NCBI GenBank assembly: GCA_016200725.1
Contig: JACQEE010000098.1
Location: forward strand, 1 to 13,629
Direction: 5' to 3'
DNA length: 13,629 nucleotides
DNA from: Chloroflexota bacterium
GTDB taxonomy: Bacteria; Chloroflexota; Dehalococcoidia; SHYB01
A program made the position numbers and the translations under genes. Positions 6,046 through 12,994 of the stretch are shown piece by piece; position 1 is the first letter of the stretch, and each line of letters begins with the position of its first letter. Under the pieces are notes generated by a model, which was not told the origin of the DNA, did no database searches, and saw nothing but the letters and a program-made list of their open reading frames with translations.

Positions 6046-7320
6046 CTAGGCTCGACGCACGCTCGGCGACCGCGTCGCGAGCCAAAGCACGATGATTGCG
6101 ACGCTGGAGCCAAGCGCGATGAACGTGACGTCCAGGCTGATCAGCTCGGCGATGCTGCCTCCGAGCAGCACACCGATCGGCGAGAGGCTGAACGTCAAGA
6201 AGTAGAGCGAGAATACGCGACCGCGGTACTGGTCGCTCACGTTGGTCTGGATGAGGATGTTATTGGTTACCAGGACCGTGGAGTTGATGGCCCCGAGCAC
6301 GACGAGCAGGACCATCGCGCCGACGAGCGAGTTCACGAGGCCAAGGACCACGATGAGGCAGCCGAAGGCGATCACGACGCTGATGAGCAGCCGTCCACGA
6401 TAGCGATAGTCGCCCATCGCGCTGGCGACCACCGCGCCGATGAACGCCCCCGCCCCCTCGCACGTCAGCAGCCATCCCAACGTCCGGCCCTGGTCGGAAT
6501 GAAGGACGTTCGTGACATAGGCAGGCATCAGTTGCAGGTAACTCATGCCCAGGAACCCGGTGACGAATGCGATGAGGATGAGCGGGCGGAGGAGCGCGTC
6601 GCCACGCGTGTAGCGCACGCCCTCTGCAAGACTCTTCACGAATGGCCCTTTCGCGCCACCTTTCGTCCGATTGGTCTTCTTCATCTGCATGACCTGGCTC
6701 ATCGCGAGCACGTAGCAGCCGGCCTGCACCCAGAACGTTCCCTGGACGCCCGCCAGCCAGATGAGCGTTCCGCCGAGGGCCGGGCCCATGACGCGCATGC
6801 TGTTCATCACCACGGAGTTCAGGGTGATGGCGCCGGTGAGATCGCGGTCCCCGACGACATCGTGCACCAGCGCCTGGCGCGTGGGGCCGTTCATGGAGAA
6901 GACGGAGCCGCTGGCGAACGAGAGGATGTACATGTGCCAGAGTTGGACCGAGTGTGTCGAAACCAGGATGGACATCGTGAGGGCGACGATCAGCAGGCCG
7001 AACTGCGTCGCCATGATGACCCTGCGCCGGTCGAACCGGTCGGACAGGACGCCACCGATCGGGGCGGAGACGAGCATCGCGATGCCGGTGCAGAAAGCCG
7101 TCAGGCCGAGTTGCAACTCGCCGTGCGCTTTGGAAAGGGTGTGAACGATCAGCCATCCGCGGCCGACCTGCTGCGTCCACTGGCCGCCCTGCGTGACGAG
7201 GTTGCTGTAGAGGAGAAGCCGGAAGTCGGGGTAGGCAAATGCGGCGCGCAGGCGGCCTGTTCTGCTCTGTGCGGGGGCTGCGGGTGCGCCGGCTGATACC
7301 GTCTGCTGTCCCTGGGCCAA
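6046..7320 (-). CDS. MFS_3-family multidrug/siderophore-type exporter
   Basis: A 424-aa integral inner-membrane transporter of the major facilitator superfamily, in the EntS-like MFS_3 group, with about twelve hydrophobic helices. Motif A between helices 2 and 3 reads GGVLSDRFDRRR (89-100). Other group hallmarks are FWVQAGCY (196-203) and QYRGRVFSLYFLTF (364-377) followed by PIGVLLGGSIAEL (381-393). Members are proton-coupled exporters of drugs, macrolides or siderophores; the substrate here is unknown. The start is placed at TTG 7320, preceded by GAGG with seven bases spacing. No ATG or GTG lies between it and the first helix. The open frame extends to an ATG at 7515, but that would run through the divergent promoter and the start of the amidohydrolase gene, so the longer reading is rejected. 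A predicted promoter and direct repeat lie upstream. Confidence 0.9.
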   Translation of the reverse strand: MAQGQQTVSAGAPAAPAQSRTGRLRAAFAYPDFRLLLYSNLVTQGGQWTQQVGRGWLIVHTLSKAHGELQLGLTAFCTGIAMLVSAPIGGVLSDRFDRRRVIMATQFGLLIVALTMSILVSTHSVQLWHMYILSFASGSVFSMNGPTRQALVHDVVGDRDLTGAITLNSVVMNSMRVMGPALGGTLIWLAGVQGTFWVQAGCYVLAMSQVMQMKKTNRTKGGAKGPFVKSLAEGVRYTRGDALLRPLILIAFVTGFLGMSYLQLMPAYVTNVLHSDQGRTLGWLLTCEGAGAFIGAVVASAMGDYRYRGRLLISVVIAFGCLIVVLGLVNSLVGAMVLLVVLGAINSTVLVTNNILIQTNVSDQYRGRVFSLYFLTFSLSPIGVLLGGSIAELISLDVTFIALGSSVAIIVLWLATRSPSVRRA

Positions 7321-7327
7321 GAATGGG

Positions 7328-7331
7328 CCTC
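7328..7331 (-). promoter_or_regulatory. Ribosome binding site supporting the TTG start of the MFS gene
   Basis: Minus-strand GAGG ends seven bases before TTG 7320. It is the only good start signal in the region between the divergent promoter and the first membrane helix. Confidence 0.5.
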
Positions 7332-7348
7332 GAATAACGGTCAGGGAC

Positions 7349-7380
7349 GATTGTTCAGGATTTCGCGAGGATTGTCCAGG
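7349..7380. promoter_or_regulatory. Candidate operator: 11-bp direct repeat at 21-bp period
   Basis: GATTGTTCAGG (7349-7359) and GATTGTCCAGG (7370-7380) differ at one base and start exactly 21 bp apart, two turns of the helix. They coincide with the -10 and -35 of the predicted minus-strand exporter promoter. This is the geometry expected for two copies of a repressor on one face of the DNA. No regulator gene lies in the window. Confidence 0.5.
7350..7378 (-). promoter_or_regulatory. Predicted promoter of the MFS exporter gene
   Basis: On the minus strand, TGGACA (7373-7378, 5/6 match to the -35) is followed after 17 bp by AACAAT (7350-7355, 4/6 match to the -10). The transcript would begin about 20-25 bases before the TTG start, leaving room for the GAGG site. 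Confidence 0.5.
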
Positions 7381-7427
7381 TCGAATCAGAGGATGTAGCC
7401 TGTCCGCGCACTGGAATTCCGGCCGCT

Positions 7428-7455
7428 TTGCGCTGCTTCCGGCGGCCCGTATAAT
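7428..7455 (+). promoter_or_regulatory. Promoter of the amidohydrolase - epoxide hydrolase - CoA-transferase operon
   Basis: A perfect TATAAT at 7450-7455 with a weak TTGCGC at 7428-7433, 16 bp apart. The transcription start would fall near 7462, giving a leader of about 20 nt that contains the GGAG ribosome binding site at 7473-7476 before ATG 7483. Confidence 0.65.
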
Positions 7456-7482
7456 CCGCACAGTCCCAACCCGGAGTGCATT

Positions 7483-8394
7483 ATGGCTTTGCCAATCGTC
7501 GACTGCCATATCCACTGCTTCTCAGATGAAGAGCAGGCCCGTGCCTTCATGTCCCGCGTGGTGAAGCAACCGCAGGCGACGCGCATCGGCACCGTCGCCC
7601 AACTCGAGGAGTCGATCAAGGCGTCGGGCATCCCGCGCACCAACATCCTCATGTACACGCCTGGCGCCATCTACTACGAGGACGCCATCGCGAAGTACCC
7701 CTCGGACAAGGAGCGCGCGCGCCGCGAGGTCGTCCAGCGCATCGAGCGGAACAACGACTGGGCGGCTTCGTTCACCAAGCAGCGCAAGGGGCTCTCGTTC
7801 TTCTGCGGCATCGACCCCGTGCACATGACCGAGCGCGAAATGCTGTCTGGCATCGAGCGGTGGGTCGCTGCTGGCGCCAAAGGGGTCAAATTTGTGCCCG
7901 CCAGTCTCAAGATCTTCGGCGACGACAAGCGCCTGTTGCCCGTCTACGACTATTGCCAGTCGCGCAACATTCCTATCCTGACGCAGTCCGCGGGGAATCC
8001 CGCCCCTGGCCACGAGTTCGCCTTCGGCAGCCCGGTGCCTTTCGGTCGCGCTCTACCCAACTTCCCCAGCCTGCGCCTCATCTTCGCTCATATGGGCTGG
8101 TCGTCCTACCGGCCTGACGACGGCGCCGACGACCTCCGCGACCTAGCGCGCAAGTACCCCGACGTCTGCACCGACATGTCGCTGCGCCTTGACGAGGCTG
8201 CGAGCGACGCGAAGGCTGCTGCATGGCTCGTTAGCACGACGCGCAAGATGGGCGCGGGCCACATCCTCTTCGGCACCAACTTTCCCCTCGCCGACTCCAA
8301 GAAGTCGCTCGACGCCTTCATGCGCCTTCCGCTCAAAGAGAGCGAACGGGAGTTGATCGCGCACAAGAACTTCGAGCGGCTGACGACGCGCTAA
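7483..8394 (+). CDS. Amidohydrolase-2 (ACMSD-like) family protein with altered metal site
   Basis: A 303-aa TIM-barrel protein of the amidohydrolase-2 family, the group of ACMSD-type decarboxylases and related hydrolases. Clear marks are the N-terminal VDCHIHCF with H9 and H11, GAKGVKFVPA (131-140), IFAHMGW (200-206, H203) and LFGTNFP (262-268). In ACMSD the metal is held by two N-terminal His, a third His and an Asp in FG-[ST]-D-xP. Here the third His position reads Q168 (ILTQSAG) and the Asp reads N266. Both codons are unambiguous (cag, aac). The HxH pair and the His matching the catalytic H228 remain, so activity is uncertain: a changed metal site, another chemistry, or a non-catalytic role. 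ATG 7483 has GGAG at 7473-7476. The gene leads a three-gene set, with the epoxide hydrolase starting three bases after its stop. Confidence 0.88.
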   Translation: MALPIVDCHIHCFSDEEQARAFMSRVVKQPQATRIGTVAQLEESIKASGIPRTNILMYTPGAIYYEDAIAKYPSDKERARREVVQRIERNNDWAASFTKQRKGLSFFCGIDPVHMTEREMLSGIERWVAAGAKGVKFVPASLKIFGDDKRLLPVYDYCQSRNIPILTQSAGNPAPGHEFAFGSPVPFGRALPNFPSLRLIFAHMGWSSYRPDDGADDLRDLARKYPDVCTDMSLRLDEAASDAKAAAWLVSTTRKMGAGHILFGTNFPLADSKKSLDAFMRLPLKESERELIAHKNFERLTTR

Positions 8395-8397
8395 ACC

Positions 8398-9528
8398 ATG
8401 AAGCCTTTCTCAATCAACGTCCCCGACAGCGTCCTCACCAATCTCCGTGCTCGCCTCGCAGCCACGCGCTGGCCGAGCGAGTTGCCTGGGGCAGGCTGGG
8501 ACTACGGCGCCAACCTCGACTACATCAAGGGCCTCTGTGACTACTGGCGCACCAAGTTCGATTGGCGCGCGCAGGAGCGCATGCTCAACGCCATGCCGCA
8601 GTTCACCGCAAATGTGGACGGCATCGACATCCACTTCGCCTACAAGAAGGGCAAAGGGCCGAAGCCCTTTCCGCTCATCATGATCCACGGCTGGCCCGGC
8701 TCGTTCTTCGAGATGTACAAGGTTTTCGGCCCGCTCACCGACCCTGGCGCGCACGGCGGCGATTCGGCCGATGCTTTCGATCTCGTCGTGCCGTCGCTCC
8801 CCGGCTACGGCTTCTCCAGCGCGCCTCGTGAGCGAGGCTGGCACACGGGCCGGATCGCCGCGGCATTCCGCAAACTCATGACCGAAGCGCTCGGCTACAA
8901 GCGCTTCGGCTCGCAGGGCGGCGACTGGGGCGCCTCGATCACCACGCGTCTCGGCGCCGAGCATGGCGATGTCGTCGCGGGTATCCACGTGAACATGGTC
9001 TCCGGCGGCGCGCGCCCCGAGAGCATGTGGACCGAAGCCGAGCGGCGCTGGCAGCAGGAGGCCGCGGCCTATCGCGCCGAAGAGATGGCCTACGCGCAGA
9101 TCCAGGGCACCAAGCCGATGACGCTGGCCTATGGACTCAACGACTCGCCTGCGGGACTCTGCGCCTGGATCGTCGAGAAGTTCCGCCGCTGGAGCGACTG
9201 TGATGGCGACGTCGAGCGGCGCTTCACCAAGGACGAACTGCTCACCAACGTCACCATCTACTGGGCCACGCAGACCATCGGCTCGTCCGTGGGTCTCTAC
9301 TACGAGTCGTTCCATGAGCGCCCGCGCCCTACGCTCAAGGTGACGGTGCCGAGCGGCATCGCCGACTTCCCCAAGGAGATCATCCGCGCGCCGCGCGAGG
9401 CCGCCGAGTACACCTATACCAACCTCAAGCGCTGGACGACCATGAAGGCCGGCGGCCACTTCGCCGCGCTCGAAGAGCCGAAGGCGCTGGTCGACGACGT
9501 GCGCGCGTTCTTCCGGGGAGTGCGCTAG
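8398..9528 (+). CDS. Epoxide hydrolase, microsomal (EPHX1-like) type
   Basis: A 376-aa alpha/beta-hydrolase that should open epoxides to vicinal diols through a covalent ester intermediate. The N-terminal EHN domain (about 1-110) begins FSINVPDSVLTNL. The oxyanion-hole loop HGWPGS is at 97-102, the nucleophile D176 in GGDWG, the acid E327 in FPKE, and the base H354 in GGHFAALEEP. The acid and base are 27 residues apart, as E404 and H431 are in mammalian EPHX1. The lid tyrosines also align: Y232 in AYAQIQGTKP and Y301 in SSVGLYYES. The catalytic set is therefore complete. No signal peptide or membrane anchor is seen, so it is cytoplasmic. It starts three bases after the amidohydrolase stop without a clear ribosome binding site, suggesting coupling. 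Substrate unknown; terpene or aryl epoxides are possible. Confidence 0.93.
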   Translation: MKPFSINVPDSVLTNLRARLAATRWPSELPGAGWDYGANLDYIKGLCDYWRTKFDWRAQERMLNAMPQFTANVDGIDIHFAYKKGKGPKPFPLIMIHGWPGSFFEMYKVFGPLTDPGAHGGDSADAFDLVVPSLPGYGFSSAPRERGWHTGRIAAAFRKLMTEALGYKRFGSQGGDWGASITTRLGAEHGDVVAGIHVNMVSGGARPESMWTEAERRWQQEAAAYRAEEMAYAQIQGTKPMTLAYGLNDSPAGLCAWIVEKFRRWSDCDGDVERRFTKDELLTNVTIYWATQTIGSSVGLYYESFHERPRPTLKVTVPSGIADFPKEIIRAPREAAEYTYTNLKRWTTMKAGGHFAALEEPKALVDDVRAFFRGVR

Positions 9529-9530
9529 TC

Positions 9531-10718
9531 ATGGCGAAGCCAACACCACCCCTTGCTGGCATCCGCGTGCTCGACCTCGGCCGCTACCAGGCCGGGCCTC
9601 GCGCTGCGCTGATGTTCGCGCGTCTCGGCGCCGAGGTGATCAAGGTCGAGGCGCCCGGAGGCGACACGAGTCGCGAAAATGGCCCGCGCGTCCGCGGTCA
9701 GAGCATCTACTGGGCGCAGTACAACTCCGGCAAGAAGAGCATCACCCTCGATCTGCGCAACGACCAGGCGAAGCAGGTGCTTCGCGACCTCGTCAAAGTA
9801 TCCGACGTCCTCATCCAGAACTTTCGCCCTGGTGTCATGGACGAGATGGGCTTCGGCTACGAAGCACTTCGGAGCATCAACAAGCGCATCGTGATGATCA
9901 ACGTCTCCGCCTACGGCCAGGACGGCGTCTACCGCGACCGCGTCGGGTTCGACCCGATCGGCCAGGCGATGAGCGGCCTGATGTCCGTGACGGGCTACCC
10001 TGGCACGCCGCCGACGAAGTCCTACGCGACGGTCATCGACCGCGTCACCGCACTGCATGCCACTATCGGCGCGCTGGCCGCGCTTCGCGAGCGCGACCGC
10101 TCGGGCGAGGGACAGGCCATCGATGTCTCGCTGGCCGATACCGGGTTCACACTCATGGAGATCCCGCTCGCCGCCTACCTCGATGGCGGCATTGAGGCAA
10201 AGCGCGAGGGCAATCGCGGCGGCCTGTCGCCATCGAATGCCTACCAGTGCAGCGATGGCTGGGCCTACATCATGGGATCGTTCAGCCCGATGTGGGTGCG
10301 CGTCTGCAAGGTCATCGGTCGCGAAGACTGGCTCACCGACCCGCGCTTCAAGACCCGACAGGCCCGCGCCGAGCGCGATGCCGAGATTGATGCCACGGTC
10401 GGGGCCTGGTGCAAGACGCGCACCGTGCGCGAGGTCGTCGATGCCTTCTCCGCCGAGAGCATCCCCGCAGCCGCGGTTAACGACATCCCCGGCGCTGCCA
10501 AGGAACCTAACCTCCTGCAACGCGAAGTGCTCGTCGAGGTTCCGGACGCCGTCGCGGGCAAGATCCACGTCGCCGGACGCATGGTGCACTTCAGCCGTAC
10601 GCCAATGGTCGTGGGCAGCACGCCGACGATTGGCCAGCACACCGATGAGGTGCTGCGCGACGTACTACAGTACACGCCGGCTCGAATCGCCGAACTACGC
10701 CGCGCAAAGGCCCTCTAG
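9531..10718 (+). CDS. Class III (CaiB/BaiF) CoA-transferase
   Basis: A 395-aa CoA-transferase of family III, which moves CoA between carboxylic acids through aspartyl-anhydride and thioester intermediates; the family works as an interlocked dimer. Evidence: the N-terminal GIRVLDLGRYQAGPRA (10-25), AEVIKVEAPGGD (34-45), DVLIQNFRPG (92-101), FDPIGQAMSG (140-149), and the catalytic Asp D170 in VIDRVTALHATIGALAAL, matching D169 of formyl-CoA transferase. GQAIDVSLAD (194-203) and IPAAAVND (311-318) complete the fold. Length is typical. It starts two bases after the epoxide hydrolase stop, with GGAG at 9517-9520, so all three genes form one operon. A role in activating an acid made by the upstream enzymes for beta-oxidation is inferred. 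Succinyl-CoA or another donor cannot be chosen from sequence. Confidence 0.93.
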   Translation: MAKPTPPLAGIRVLDLGRYQAGPRAALMFARLGAEVIKVEAPGGDTSRENGPRVRGQSIYWAQYNSGKKSITLDLRNDQAKQVLRDLVKVSDVLIQNFRPGVMDEMGFGYEALRSINKRIVMINVSAYGQDGVYRDRVGFDPIGQAMSGLMSVTGYPGTPPTKSYATVIDRVTALHATIGALAALRERDRSGEGQAIDVSLADTGFTLMEIPLAAYLDGGIEAKREGNRGGLSPSNAYQCSDGWAYIMGSFSPMWVRVCKVIGREDWLTDPRFKTRQARAERDAEIDATVGAWCKTRTVREVVDAFSAESIPAAAVNDIPGAAKEPNLLQREVLVEVPDAVAGKIHVAGRMVHFSRTPMVVGSTPTIGQHTDEVLRDVLQYTPARIAELRRAKAL

Positions 10719-10787
10719 CCTGGGTAGCCTCGCTACCGTTTCGGCCCGCCGGTCGTTTTGTAGCGAAAGACTGGCAACTCCAGGCTA
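10716..10787. repeat. 8-bp inverted repeat enclosing nested smaller inverted repeats
   Basis: TAGCCTGG (10716-10723, overlapping the CoA-transferase stop) is perfectly complemented by CCAGGCTA (10780-10787). Inside, GTAGC pairs with GCTAC across a three-base loop, and CGCTAC (10731-10736) can instead pair with GTAGCG (10760-10765). CTGG/CCAG (10771-10783) is another small hairpin. These are mutually exclusive folds of the same segment. Confidence 0.5.
10723..10741 (+). terminator. Possible weak intrinsic terminator of the catabolic operon
   Basis: A 6-bp stem, GGTAGC (10723-10728) with GCTACC (10732-10737) around a CTC loop, lies five bases past the stop codon and is followed by GTTT. The stem is short and the T run is only three, so termination is likely inefficient if it occurs. 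Confidence 0.35.
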
Positions 10788-10814
10788 ATTTGGCACTTGA
10801 CGTGTTCAGCCTGG
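10780..10814. promoter_or_regulatory. Inverted repeat upstream of the efflux-gene promoter, candidate operator
   Basis: CCAGGCT (10780-10786) and AGCCTGG (10808-10814) are perfect inverted 7-mers with 21 bp between them (28 bp start to start). They end 28 bp before the TATAAT that probably drives the efflux operon. A third copy of AGCCTGG lies at 10717-10723. They could be regulator half-sites, though no regulator gene is present here. Confidence 0.35.
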
Positions 10815-10842
10815 TATTCACTAGGCAGTAGCGCGAATCACG

Positions 10843-10848
10843 TATAAT
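10843..10848 (+). promoter_or_regulatory. -10 box for the efflux operon
   Basis: A perfect TATAAT about 50 bp before the ATG at 10898. No good -35 is seen at 16-18 bp spacing (actagg at 10820-10825), so activator help or an alternative sigma contact is possible. The leader would be about 40 nt and shows no clear Shine-Dalgarno sequence. Confidence 0.5.
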
Positions 10849-10897
10849 CTCGCCACTCCGCGCGAGCGATGCGCGATGTTCGCTCCTGTACATAACG

Positions 10898-12994
10898 ATG
10901 GGTGGTGGCGAGCGAGTGGGTGCAAGGAAGCCTTCGGAAACAGCGGGGCGTTCGCTCCAACGCCCGAGGGGTCCTCTTTCGAGGCAGAGGCTGCCTGTCC
11001 TCGTGGCCATCGCAGCAGGCGTCCTTGCGCTCGCGGCCGCGTGCGGGTCCTCGCAGCCAGCAACGACCACGACGCCCGCCGCCCCGAGCGGCGCGCTGAA
11101 GGCAGTCCCCGTCAATGTCTCTCCAGCCACGATAGGGACGATCTCACTCACGACCACCTTCCCCGCCACGGTGGACTTCGCCCAGCAGGTGAATCTCAGC
11201 CCGCTCACCGCCGGCCGCATAGAGAAGGTGTACGTCGATCTTGGCGCGCAGGTGAAGCAGGGGCAACTCATCGCTGAGTTGAGCCACGGCACGCTCGATA
11301 CGCAGTTAGTCCAGGCCCAGGCGACGCTGCGTCAAGCGCAGTCCCGCCTCAACACCTTGAAGGCCCCATCTTCGCCCCTGAGCGTCGCCCAAGCCCAGGC
11401 AGACCAACTGCTGCGTCCGACGGCCTCTGACTTGCAGGTCGCCAATAGCGCTGTCGCCACCGCCCAAGCTACGCTGGACACCGCGAACATCAAACTCGAT
11501 CAGTTGCTTCACCCCTCGGCCTCCGATCTCCAGGCCGCCTCGAGCGCTGTCGCGACCGCGCAGGCAAACCTAGACTCTGCGAAGATCAAACTGGCTCAGA
11601 CGACGGGTCCTTCCCCCTCCGATATCGCAGCGTCGCAGGCGACCCTCGCCGCCGCCGACTCCTCCTGGCGCACCAACCGCTCTGCGGCCGACACGGCCAT
11701 CGCCACGCAGGCGGTCAGCCGTGCGCTGAGCGACCAAATGCGGTCTTGGCTTCAGGGTCTGGCCTCTGCTCGAGCCCAGTCAGAGGCTGCGCAGGCCGCC
11801 CTGGACAGCCTGCCCCAGGTATTGGGACGCACTCTAACCAGCGACGACACCGCCAGTCTTCAGCGTGATGTGGACCAGGCCCAAGCGCAGGCAGCGTCCT
11901 TCCTGACACTGGTGCTCCAGTCCAGGGTGTCGTTGCCAACCATCGATGCCGCGCTGGCTGCCGAGAACTCCGCCAAGGCGTCTCTCGAATCGGCGAAGGC
12001 TAAACTGCAGGCGCTGCTCTCCCCTGACGCCAACACCATCGCCCTGGCGCAAAGCACGGTAAAGACATCCCAGGCTGCGCTCGATACCGCGCAGGCAAAA
12101 CTCAAGGACTTGCAGAATCCGGATCCGAACGTCATCGCCCTTGCCAGGGTCTCCGTTGCCAGCACCAAGGCCGCCCTCGATTCCGCGCAGGCTCGCGTGA
12201 CCGTGCTCATGAACCCCACTGCGGCCAGCCTCGCCTCCGCCCAGGCCGCCATCGGCACCGCTCAGCAGGGCTTGAATGATGGCCAGATTGCGGTCGATCA
12301 AGCCCAGGCGCAGGTGGACTCGATCACCGTGCAGCTTGGGCAGACCCAGGTGCTCGCGCCCTTCGACGGTACGGTGACCCAGCGGTTCCTCTCTGCGGGC
12401 TCGAATGCCACCACGCAGACCGCGGTCGTGGCGCTCGCGAGCAAGGCGATATCCATCTCGATCAATGTCAGCGAGTCCAGTGTGCGAGCGCTCAGTTCCG
12501 GTCAGGCAGCGACGGTTAGCGGCCCGTCGCTCCCCGGTCCAGGCGTCAGCCTCTCGATCACTACGATCGCCCCCTCGGGGGATGCCGCGGCGCACACGTT
12601 CGCTGTGCAACTCCGAGACGATACGGGCGCCTCCGGCTTTCGCCCGGGCATGTCCGCGCAGGTCTCCATCCCGACGCGCCGCGATCAAACCACGCTGGTC
12701 CCCCGTGAAGCTGTCGTCCAGCGCGAAGGCGCCCCATCGATCTTCGTGCTCGACGGCATCAATGTGAAACTGCGTAAGGTCACGACCGGCCTCTCGGACG
12801 ACCGGCGCGTCGAGGTGCTCACAGGCGTGAAGGCCGACGAACAGGTCGTGCTCTCGCCGCCGTTGACGATGGTCGACGGCGACCCCGTCATAGCTAGGAC
12901 GCCGACACCGCCTCCTCCGGGGACTCCACAACCTGGCGGGCAGCAAAACAGGCCGCCGAGCAGCGCCGTTCCCACCGGGAGGCCATCGCCGTGA
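10898..12994 (+). CDS. HlyD-type membrane-fusion (periplasmic adaptor) lipoprotein of an RND efflux system
   Basis: A 698-aa adaptor that links an inner-membrane RND pump to the outside; much longer than the usual 350-450 aa. A basic N-terminus (1-31) precedes a hydrophobic stretch (about 32-48) ending ALAAAC with C49, a lipoprotein-like site with an atypical A at -3. The first half of the biotinyl-lipoyl domain is at about 97-127 (GRIEKVYVDLGAQVKQGQLI). An exceptionally long coiled coil runs from about 130 to 480 and contains five 32-residue repeats. The second lipoyl half is at about 484-513 (VLAPFDGTV). Then come a beta-barrel (about 515-590), a membrane-proximal domain (600-665) and a Pro-rich tail (668-698). 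The start is uncertain: ATG 10898 lacks a ribosome binding site, and GTG 10916 is an alternative. The stop overlaps the pump gene (GTGA), with GGGAGG inside this gene's end. Substrate unknown. Confidence 0.88.
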   Translation: MGGGERVGARKPSETAGRSLQRPRGPLSRQRLPVLVAIAAGVLALAAACGSSQPATTTTPAAPSGALKAVPVNVSPATIGTISLTTTFPATVDFAQQVNLSPLTAGRIEKVYVDLGAQVKQGQLIAELSHGTLDTQLVQAQATLRQAQSRLNTLKAPSSPLSVAQAQADQLLRPTASDLQVANSAVATAQATLDTANIKLDQLLHPSASDLQAASSAVATAQANLDSAKIKLAQTTGPSPSDIAASQATLAAADSSWRTNRSAADTAIATQAVSRALSDQMRSWLQGLASARAQSEAAQAALDSLPQVLGRTLTSDDTASLQRDVDQAQAQAASFLTLVLQSRVSLPTIDAALAAENSAKASLESAKAKLQALLSPDANTIALAQSTVKTSQAALDTAQAKLKDLQNPDPNVIALARVSVASTKAALDSAQARVTVLMNPTAASLASAQAAIGTAQQGLNDGQIAVDQAQAQVDSITVQLGQTQVLAPFDGTVTQRFLSAGSNATTQTAVVALASKAISISINVSESSVRALSSGQAATVSGPSLPGPGVSLSITTIAPSGDAAAHTFAVQLRDDTGASGFRPGMSAQVSIPTRRDQTTLVPREAVVQREGAPSIFVLDGINVKLRKVTTGLSDDRRVEVLTGVKADEQVVLSPPLTMVDGDPVIARTPTPPPPGTPQPGGQQNRPPSSAVPTGRPSP
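11402..11593 (+). repeat. Two tandem 96-bp coding repeats (32 aa each) in the adaptor coiled coil
   Basis: Residues 169-200 and 201-232 are near copies, both starting DQLL-x-P and sharing ASDLQ, SAVATAQA and IKL. The DNA copies differ at many third positions, so the duplication is not recent. The Pro near the repeat start marks a helix break. Confidence 0.8.
12008..12295 (+). repeat. Three further tandem 96-bp coding repeats in the adaptor coiled coil
   Basis: Residues 371-402, 403-434 and 435-466 share the same 32-residue period: a Pro at position 6, a hydrophobic-Ala pattern, and an AALD-x-AQA-like end. They mirror the first pair across a non-repeating segment (233-370), as expected for the descending and ascending arms of a helical hairpin. 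Confidence 0.75.
12977..12982 (+). promoter_or_regulatory. Ribosome binding site for the RND pump start
   Basis: GGGAGG lies eight bases before GTG 12991, within the last codons of the adaptor gene. It fixes the GTG start and indicates coupled translation. Confidence 0.75.

Noticed and set aside
6037..7296. 419-codon plus-strand open frame opposite the MFS gene
   Set aside because: It is rich in Asp, His, Arg and Glu with no domain pattern, and mirrors the MFS gene, whose helices and motif A are clear on the minus strand.
9525..10640. 371-codon minus-strand frame opposite the CoA-transferase
   Set aside because: An antisense shadow of a GC-rich gene. It has no ribosome binding site or recognisable fold, and the plus-strand protein has complete class III motifs.
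10797..10802. TTGACG as -35 for the efflux promoter
   Set aside because: It is 40 bp from the TATAAT at 10843, far beyond the workable 16-18 bp spacing.
11834..12946. 370-codon minus-strand frame opposite the adaptor gene
   Set aside because: Arg/Gly/His-rich low-complexity shadow; its periodic look comes from the coding repeats of the plus-strand adaptor.
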